A stretch of DNA of 64,000 nt from Pollenia angustigena (lineage: Eukaryota > Arthropoda > Insecta > Diptera > Polleniidae): positions 111,253,284 to 111,317,283 of the forward strand of contig OV884057.1 of NCBI GenBank assembly GCA_930367215.1, read 5' to 3'. Made by a program: the position numbers and the translations under genes. Positions 56,573 through 64,000 of the stretch are shown piece by piece; the first letter of the stretch is position 1, and each line of letters begins with the position of its first letter. The notes beneath the pieces were generated by a model. That model did no database searches. It saw only the letters and a program-made list of their open reading frames with translations, and was not told the origin of the DNA.

Positions 56573-58577
56573 GTGAACCGAAATATAGAAATATATTCAT
56601 CAAAATAGTTTGTGGCATGTAAGTATGCGTGCTTGATTTCTTTTATCTTTTTGGGGAGTTTTTAAGTAGCAAAAAAACACAAAAATTCCTAGTTTCGATT
56701 TGTTAAAATAGTTTCGTTAAATAGATGAAATAATAAAGAAGGATGATTACGAAAATCATATTGAGCATTATGCTAGTATATGTAAACAAATGTGAAGGGG
56801 GGGAGACGGACAACCGGATTTGAACTTCGCTTTTCATAAGGACCCAGAATATATATACTTTATAGGGTGTAGGAACAATATTGTAGAAATTACAAACGGA
56901 ATGACAAAGTTATATATGTATACCATTTTACCTTCGGTGAAGGGTATAAAAAAAATCATTTTTGGGATTGCAGTATTTTCATCATTACTTAGCCATTTTT
57001 AAACCGATTTGAAAGATTTAAATACCGACGTGTTAAGGAAGAAATTTACCATTTACTTGAGTTGTAAAGTTTGGACTCGGGAAGATCTATGATTCCCGAA
57101 AATGGGTATTTTAATAAAAAAAATTGTATTTTGGCCATAACTTTTTTGCATCTGAACCGATTTTTCCGAAATTTTCAGAAAATATTTTCTACTAAGGATT
57201 TCCGGTCTTTTGATATATAAGGTGTAAACATCGGTCATATAACAGTGCACAAATTCAGGTTTTTATGAAGTTTTTGATATTTTTTGTACGGGAGGTACCA
57301 CGCCCACTTCTCCAATCCCGCCCACATTTTGTAGGATGGTGTGTATTGACAACCTAATTGTGTGTACCTTATTTGGAAAATTTGGCTTTTTCCGTTCACC
57401 AGATATACAGCAAAAGGTAATAAAAATACAACAACAACAAGGGATTTTTTAAAACAATTAGAGGTAGTCGTGGTTTTTAGCTCATATCTCAGCCATTTGT
57501 GGACCGATCTGGCTGAATTTCAGTAGCAAAATTATAATAAGAATACCTCACAGAAAGATACCCCAACGAAGCCCCCATCATATCTGGGGGCTTCGGAAAA
57601 CCCATTTCAACAGACAGACGGACAGACGGTAAGACGGACAACCGGATTTGAACTTCGCTTTTCATAAGGACCCAGAATATATATACTTTATAGGGTGTAG
57701 GAACAATATTGTAGAAATTACAAACGGAATGACAAAGTTATATATACCCTTTTACCTTCGGCGAAGGGTATAAAAAGAGTAATTTTTGGGGATTCAGTAT
57801 TTCGGTTGTAACTCTGCCATTTTTTAACCGATTTGACAGATTTATATACCGACGTGTTGAAGAAGAAATTTACCATTTACTGTAGTTAAAAAGCTTGGAC
57901 TCGGGGAGATCTATGGTTCCCGAAAGTGGGTATTTAAAACATTTTGGTCATAACTTTTTTGTATCTGAACCGATTTTCCCGAGTATTTTATAAAATATGT
58001 TCTACTAAAAATTTCTGATATTTTGATATGTAAGTCATATCCATAGGACTTATGGCAGCCCTCAAATTTAGGTTTTTATAAAATTTTTAATTTTTTTTTG
58101 TACGGGAGGTACCACGCCCGCTTCTCCAATCCCGCCCACATTTTGTAGGATGGTGTGTATTGGCAACCTAAATGTGTGTACCTAATTTGGAAACTTTGGC
58201 TCTTGCCGTTCTCAAGATATACAGAAATAAAAAAAATACAACAACAACAAGGGATTTTTGGAAAAATTTAGAGGTAGTCGTGGTTTTTTGCTCATATCTC
58301 CGTCATTTTTGGACCGATCTGGCTGAATTTCAATAGCAAACTTAAACGGAGTATATGTGACATAAATACACATCAACCTAGTCCACATCATTTCTGGGGT
58401 TTTCGGAAAACCCATTTCAACATACACACGGACAGACGGACAACCGGATTTGAACTTCGCTTTTCATAAGGACCCAGAATATATATACTTTATAGGGTGT
58501 AGGATCAATATTGTGGAACATACAAACGGAATGACAAAGTTATATATACCCTCTTACCTTCGGTGAAGGGTATAAAA
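56573..58577 (-). mobile_element. Helentron-like element, tandem units (right part)
   Basis: On the minus strand, gaccggatttgaac/cataaggaccc-type unit borders recur at about 56808, 57637 and 58438 (periods about 829 and 801 bp), with short GTCY tracts. Its left edge (56700-56790) matches the inner part of the 3' block at 3680-3750. The terminal hairpin is missing here but present at 41937-42110, beyond the palindrome. Confidence 0.8.
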
Positions 58578-58682
58578 ATGAGAACACCCTATATTTCTTT
58601 ACCATGTCATCCATAAACTATGACTTTCTGTAAGAAAACTCTCAAAGTATGAATCCAGACTTATGGCGATTTATTTTACAGT

Positions 58683-59110
58683 ATGTTATAGTACATACAT
58701 GTAACACTTTCTAATGTTACCTATAATCACTCGAAGTGTTGCATGTTGTGCAGCTTCAATAGAACAAAATTAGCTGATTTTATTTACAACTGTTGCACTT
58801 TTATCAAACAATCTTCTTACAAAATTATGAGCAGTATGAATTATGACAAAGAAAATAATGGCGATTTCTTTTCTGAGAAAAATGTTGCATTAATGTTACA
58901 TGTTCTACATTTTTGTGTTCGTTTGTACAAAAAATACAACTGTGTTAAAAATTTTCAAGTTCTTTTGTGAACATGCTGATAAAAAACATGCAAAACATGT
59001 TGCATATTTTACCTTTACTTTTATTTAAGGTGTTCATACTGCCCTGTCTTACAACTTTGGTACTTACTACTTTGTTTGTACAACCAATGTTTTATTTTGT
59101 TTGTCATAAT
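58683..59110 (+). repeat. left half of an inverted duplication
   Basis: Blocks at 58683-58822 and 58870-59108 match the inverse of 59305-59440 and 59450-59700. The block order differs, so the structure is rearranged. Short ORFs in both halves come from the same sequence and have no recognisable domain. Confidence 0.75.
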
Positions 59111-59219
59111 TCATACCGCTCATAATTTTGTAAAAAAATTATTTTAAAACAAAATATAAATATATTTACACATTAAAATCAAAAAAAAGTATATTTATAT
59201 TATAATCGTTTAAATTTTT

Positions 59220-59706
59220 CTAAGCCATTAGTGATGTCAGTATTTGTTTCCAAGCCATAATTGCGTGCAGAAACCGCTCAAATAGCTTTAAAAATCGCTC
59301 ATGAAGTACATTAATGATGAAAGTGTAATAGTTGTAAATAAAAGCAGCTAATTGTGTTCTATTGAAATTGCACAAGTAACACTTCCAGTGGTTATAGGTA
59401 GTATTAGAAAATGTTACATGTATATACTGTAACATATTTTTTTCAGAAAAAAAATCGCCATAAAACATTGGTTCTACAAACAAAGTAGTAAGTACCAAAG
59501 TTGTATAACATGGCAGTATGAACACCTTAAATAAAAGTAAGGGTAAAATATGCAACATGTTTTGCATGTTTTTCATTAACTTTTTCACAAAAGAACTTGA
59601 AATTTTTTCCCACAGTTGTATTTTTGGTACAAACGAACACAAAAATGTAGAACATGTTACATTAATGCAACATATTTCTCAGAAAAGTAATCGTCATTAC
59701 ATTTAA
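59220..59706 (-). repeat. right half of an inverted duplication
   Basis: Inverse of the left half with substitutions (for example aacatgttgcatattttacc shared). The 140-codon minus-strand ORF (59220-59642) runs along it; I see only hydrophobic, low-complexity sequence and no known family. Confidence 0.7.
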
Positions 59707-60558
59707 AACAAAAACAAATTTTGAAATTTTGTTTTGCAAATTCAACGAACGAATTTTACGCTCATATTTCTAAAATCAGACAGTTCCATGTTTATAGTTC
59801 CGAAATACTGTCTACACACGATGCAACATAAACAGGAGCATATTTCCCTTAATATTTCATCGTGTGTAGTATTCTTTTTGTTAAAATTCATGTTACCTTT
59901 TTGGTTTCTCATGTAAAATGCTGCTCACAGAAGGTGCAACATAAATTAAAATATACACGATGAAACTAAACTGAAGCATAAAAGTATTGCGTATTTTTCG
60001 AATATACTACTGCAAAACAAAAAAAAAAATAATAAGATTTCTCTATAACGTGCTAAATTATAAATTTTTTATTAATTTTAATACCTATCACATTTTATGT
60101 CCCACACGGAAACAAGTTCATTTTCTAAAGTAATCAATTAGGTTTCTTAAAACAAGAAAATCCAAAAATAATTTCATGATTTTAACTTATTTTCTTCGTA
60201 TTTAGTAAAATTTTCTTAAATAAAGAAACATTTTCACATGATCAAAAATTCAAGTTTTTGGTATATGATCAAAAAATTTTTAAAACTAGAAATACAAAAG
60301 TACATTGTTTTTTTTTTTTTGGAATAAGAAAGATATTTCTGAAATCAAGCGGCATTTATTTAATATAATAAGTCTGGTTTCTTGATTTTTAAATAGAATC
60401 GAATTTCTTGCATCAAGAAACAAGTGCTCAGTTTAATTCGATTAATTTTTATTTGAATAAAGGATGTTACGAAAATCAATAAAAAGTTACTAATTTTTAT
60501 AATTTGTTTTCTTAAACTTACTAATGCTACACGTTTTTATGTAAAAAGTTCAGGCCGA

Positions 60559-60684
60559 TTTCACCAATTTATTTAATTGTCAATTTATGTTTAAAATTGG
60601 TTTTTTATGTCAAATAAAAATAAAATTAATTGAAAAACTGTTGTATTTAAATATGAATTGATATGTAAATAGAATTGGTGAAAT
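60559..60684. repeat. 126 bp inverted repeat inside the duplicated unit
   Basis: atttcaccaatttatttaat and its near inverse form the ends. The second copy lies at about 63063-63188. Confidence 0.65.
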
Positions 60685-61009
60685 ATTCAAAACTTGATTT
60701 AAGTAACTATAGAATTAAATTTTTTAAGCTCTATTTACCCTACAAGAAATGGATGACCTAAACTAAAAAAAAAAAATTTTTACTAACACACTTGCAACTT
60801 GCAACTCTAACATATATGTTAGAGTAGAACAACTGAAAACACCACAAAAATGCCAATTTTTTTTTAATTTTTGTTATACATACTGGCTAATATTTGTGAA
60901 AATTTGTGAATTGTTTAAATTAAATACTGCAAAATATTTTAATAATTATTAAATTATTAAAATAAATAAAGAAAATCCAAAGGATTTGGGTAAGTAAGTT
61001 AAAAAAATG

Positions 61010-61454
61010 CGAAAAAGAAAAACGCGAAGCTGAAGATGCGGAAAAGCCTAAAAATTTGGATGAAGCCAAAAATACTCATATCCGAAGATCCCAGTTGGCC
61101 AGGTGCATATTTGAATGTGTCGAAAATTAACAGAAACGTTAAAATCTATGGATGGACACATCGTTTAAGACGTCAAGGCAAAGGGTTAAATTTTTTATTT
61201 ACATTACGGATTTTTACAATGTTTGGTACACTAAAACCTGTGCCAGAAGGCAAATCGGTAAGTTTCGTTTCGTGAACAATATTGTAGAAACTCATTTATT
61301 TGTTTTATGCACCAGGTGGACAGGAATTGCATGTAGATTACCGGGAATTAATTGGTTTGGCTCCTGCTGGCGGTGCTGAAAGTATTCTCAATGAAGAGGC
61401 TCATCCCGATGTTCAGTTGGATAATCGTCATATTATGATTAGAGGCGAAAACAT
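61010..61454 (+). pseudogene. asparaginyl-tRNA synthetase fragment, copy 1
   Basis: Segments match the N-terminal part of cytosolic AsnRS: a charged EKEKREAEDAEKPKNLDEAK stretch, KILISEDPSWPGA, KIYGWTHRLRRQGKGL (anticodon-binding fold), FGTLKPVPEGK, and finally ELHVDYRELIGLAPAGGAES with HPDVQLDNRHIMIRGEN. AsnRS charges tRNA-Asn in the cytosol. A frame change separates the first two segments, about 30 residues are missing before FGTLK, and the catalytic domain is absent. An intron-like piece with GTAAGT at 61258 remains, but at the frame-compatible acceptor (61307-61308) the sequence reads AT instead of AG. It is a DNA-level, not a retro-, pseudogene. Confidence 0.85.
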
Positions 61455-61496
61455 TTTTCCGTGTTAATTCTTCCACCTGCAGTGAATGGTGTAAAC

Positions 61497-62029
61497 GTTT
61501 CGAATGGATACAATATGTAGCAGAATTGTACAATGATATTTAAAAGCAGTTAAATGGTGTTTGATCTAGCCAAATGTTTTGCAAAAACCAATAACTTTTT
61601 AATAAAACTATTGGTTACGAGCAACGTCTAATATTTAATAAAAAAAAACTGTTATCATCTGACGTTTATGAAAGGAGGAATAACTGTATCGGTCCCTGTT
61701 TTATTAAGCCTTTTTGCAATATTCCCATTCTTTAAATATTTCACTTGGTTTTTGCTAAAGCCAACCTTTGGTTAACATTGATGCTATAGATGTAAACATA
61801 TACTTAGGAATGACAAAAAATAATTATTTTTTTATTTAATTTATTTTGTAAAACGAACAAATATTGAATTGTATTTAAAATAAAAAACAAAAATATGTGT
61901 GAGAATTTAATAAAATTAATCGTGTTTTATTTAAGCTAAAAATACGTCAGTAGTTACGAATATATGCATCAGTACTGACTAGTCAGCTGGGACCGGTATA
62001 TGCATCAGTACTGACTAGTCAGCTGTGTA
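61497..62029. other. remainder of the first duplicated unit
   Basis: AT-rich and unassigned. It ends with two tandem copies of a 29 bp sequence (tatatgcatcagtactgact then agtcagctg) at 61961-61989 and 61997-62025, period 36, right at the junction with the second unit. Confidence 0.6.
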
Positions 62030-64000
62030 CTTAAATAAAAGTAAGGGTAAAATATGCAACATGTTTTGCATGTTTTTCATTAACTTTTTCACAAAAGAAC
62101 TTGAAATTTTTTCCCACAGTTGTATTTTTGGTACAAACGAACACAAAAATGTAGAACATGTTACATTAATGCAACATATTTCTCAGAAAAGTAATCGTCA
62201 TTACATTTAAAACAAAAACAAATTTTGAAATTTTGTTTTGCAAATTCAACGAACGAATTTTACGCTCATATTTCTAAAATCAGACAGTTCCATGTTTATA
62301 GTTCCGAAATACTGTCTACACACGATGCAACATAAACAGGAGCATATTTCCCTTAATATTTCATCGTGTGTAGTATTCTTTTTGTTAAAATTCATGTTAC
62401 CTTTTTGGTTTCTCATGTAAAATGCTGCTCACAGAAGGTGCAACATAAATTAAAATATACACGATGAAACTAAACTGAAGCATAAAAGTATTGCGTATTT
62501 TTCGAATATACTACTGCAAAACAAAAAAAAAAATAATAAGATTTCTCTATAACGTGCTAAATTATAAATTTTTTATTAATTTTAATACCTATCACATTTT
62601 ATGTCCCACACGGAAACAAGTTCATTTTCTAAAGTAATCAATTAGGTTTCTTAAAACAAGAAAATCCAAAAATAATTTCATGATTTTAACTTATTTTCTT
62701 CGTATTTAGTAAAATTTTCTTAAATAAAGAAACATTTTCACATGATCAAAAATTCAAGTTTTTGGTATATGATCAAAAAATTTTTAAAACTAGAAATACA
62801 AAAGTACATTGTTTTTTTTTTTTTGGAATAAGAAAGATATTTCTGAAATCAAGCGGCATTTATTTAATATAATAAGTCTGGTTTCTTGATTTTTAAATAG
62901 AATCGAATTTCTTGCATCAAGAAACAAGTGCTCAGTTTAATTCGATTAATTTTTATTTGAATAAAGGATGTTACGAAAATCAATAAAAAGTTACTAATTT
63001 TTATAATTTGTTTTCTTAAACTTACTAATGCTACACGTTTTTATGTAAAAAGTTCAGGCCGATTTCACCAATTTATTTAATTGTCAATTTATGTTTAAAA
63101 TTGGTTTTTTATGTCAAATAAAAATAAAATTAATTGAAAAACTGTTGTATTTAAATATGAATTGATATGTAAATAGAATTGGTGAAATATTCAAAACTTG
63201 ATTTAAGTAACTATAGAATTAAATTTTTTAAGCTCTATTTACCCTACAAGAAATGGATGACCTAAACTAAAAAAAAAAAATTTTTACTAACACACTTGCA
63301 ACTTGCAACTCTAACATATATGTTAGAGTAGAACAACTGAAAACACCACAAAAATGCCAATTTTTTTTTAATTTTTGTTATACATACTGGCTAATATTTG
63401 TGAAAATTTGTGAATTGTTTAAATTAAATACTGCAAAATATTTTAATAATTATTAAATTATTAAAATAAATAAAGAAAATCCAAAGGATTTGGGTAAGTA
63501 AGTTAAAAAAATGCGAAAAAGAAAAACGCGAAGCTGAAGATGCGGAAAAGCCTAAAAATTTGGATGAAGCCAAAAATACTCATATCCGAAGATCCCAGTT
63601 GGCCAGGTGCATATTTGAATGTGTCGAAAATTAACAGAAACGTTAAAATCTATGGATGGACACATCGTTTAAGACGTCAAGGCAAAGGGTTAAATTTTTT
63701 ATTTACATTACGGATTTTTACAATGTTTGGTACACTAAAACCTGTGCCAGAAGGCAAATCGGTAAGTTTCGTTTCGTGAACAATATTGTAGAAACTCATT
63801 TATTTGTTTTATGCACCAGGTGGACAGGAATTGCATGTAGATTACCGGGAATTAATTGGTTTGGCTCCTGCTGGCGGTGCTGAAAGTATTCTCAATGAAG
63901 AGGCTCATCCCGATGTTCAGTTGGATAATCGTCATATTATGATTAGAGGCGAAAACATTTTTCCGTGTTAATTCTTCCACCTGCAGTGAATGGTGTAAAC
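62030..64000 (+). repeat. 2504 bp direct duplication, second copy (runs off the window)
   Basis: It corresponds base for base to 59526-61496. The copy is not finished at the window edge, so a longer array is possible. Confidence 0.9.
63514..63958 (+). pseudogene. asparaginyl-tRNA synthetase fragment, copy 2
   Basis: The same segments, frame change, deletion and altered acceptor as copy 1, offset by 2504 bp. Sharing the same lesions shows that the fragment was already broken before it was duplicated. Confidence 0.85.

Larger units (their letters stand above)
59526..62029 (+). repeat. 2504 bp direct duplication, first copy
   Basis: All features from 59526 to 61496 recur exactly 2504 bp further on; the second copy runs from 62030 to the end of the window. 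I saw no differences in the parts compared by eye. The unit holds an AT-rich region, a small TIR element (60559-60684) and the AsnRS fragment. Confidence 0.9.

Noticed and set aside
1..64000. CRISPR arrays, bacterial operons, ribosome-binding sites
   Set aside because: The window is clearly eukaryotic; tandem repeats seen are transposon units or microsatellites, not spaced direct repeats with unique spacers.

Overview
This is a eukaryotic, insect-type window. It is AT-rich and gene-poor, with one short (68 bp) GT-AG intron in a conserved animal gene. Its repeat content looks like a higher fly (Diptera: Brachycera, possibly a calyptrate such as a blowfly): DINE-1/mini-me-like Helentron repeats with (GTCY)n tracts, errantivirus-type LTR elements, pogo-, hAT- and Harbinger-type elements and a Jockey-type LINE. 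The species is inference; nothing in the window fixes it.

Only one apparently intact host gene is visible: ALKBH6 (AlkB homolog 6 dioxygenase) on the minus strand at 16164-16930, with a 10-codon first exon. Two tandem copies of a broken asparaginyl-tRNA synthetase fragment lie at the right end (61010-61454 and 63514-63958). A small decayed ORF of a probable transposon-type protein lies near 5150-5440.

Layout. 1-5.1 kb: two small TIR elements, then a Helentron-like element with three 819-835 bp tandem units, then a second diverged Helentron-like copy. 5.1-11.3 kb: a decayed ORF, diverged duplications, a long inverted repeat that encloses a Jockey-type RT fragment, interleaved inverted repeats and a LINE endonuclease remnant. 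11.6-12.3 kb: a solo LTR with ATAT target duplication. 12.3-15.3 kb: nested small palindromic elements and a tRNA-like relic. 16-17 kb: ALKBH6. 17.2-18.9 kb: a TIR element and a non-autonomous hAT with an 8 bp target duplication. 19.8-25 kb: a degraded Ty3/Gypsy element (minus) split by a hAT relic. 25.5-29.2 kb: several TIR elements, including a pogo-like element that carries two further insertions. 29.7-40.0 kb: an errantivirus-like LTR element with gag, pol and env relics, TGCA target duplication and nearly identical 350 bp LTRs, itself carrying three other transposons. 42.5-56.6 kb: a 14.1 kb near-perfect palindrome with two ~7 kb arms, no recognisable coding capacity and a possible 4 bp target duplication, apparently sitting inside a Helentron-like repeat. 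56.6-58.6 kb: the rest of that repeat. 58.7-64 kb: an inverted duplication and then a 2504 bp direct duplication that runs off the window.

The two observations most worth following are the giant palindrome, which looks like a foldback-type mobile element rather than ordinary intergenic DNA, and the errantivirus-like element, whose LTRs are almost identical although its body is already riddled with other transposons. The second suggests either very recent multiple insertion or trans-mobilisation of a composite defective element.
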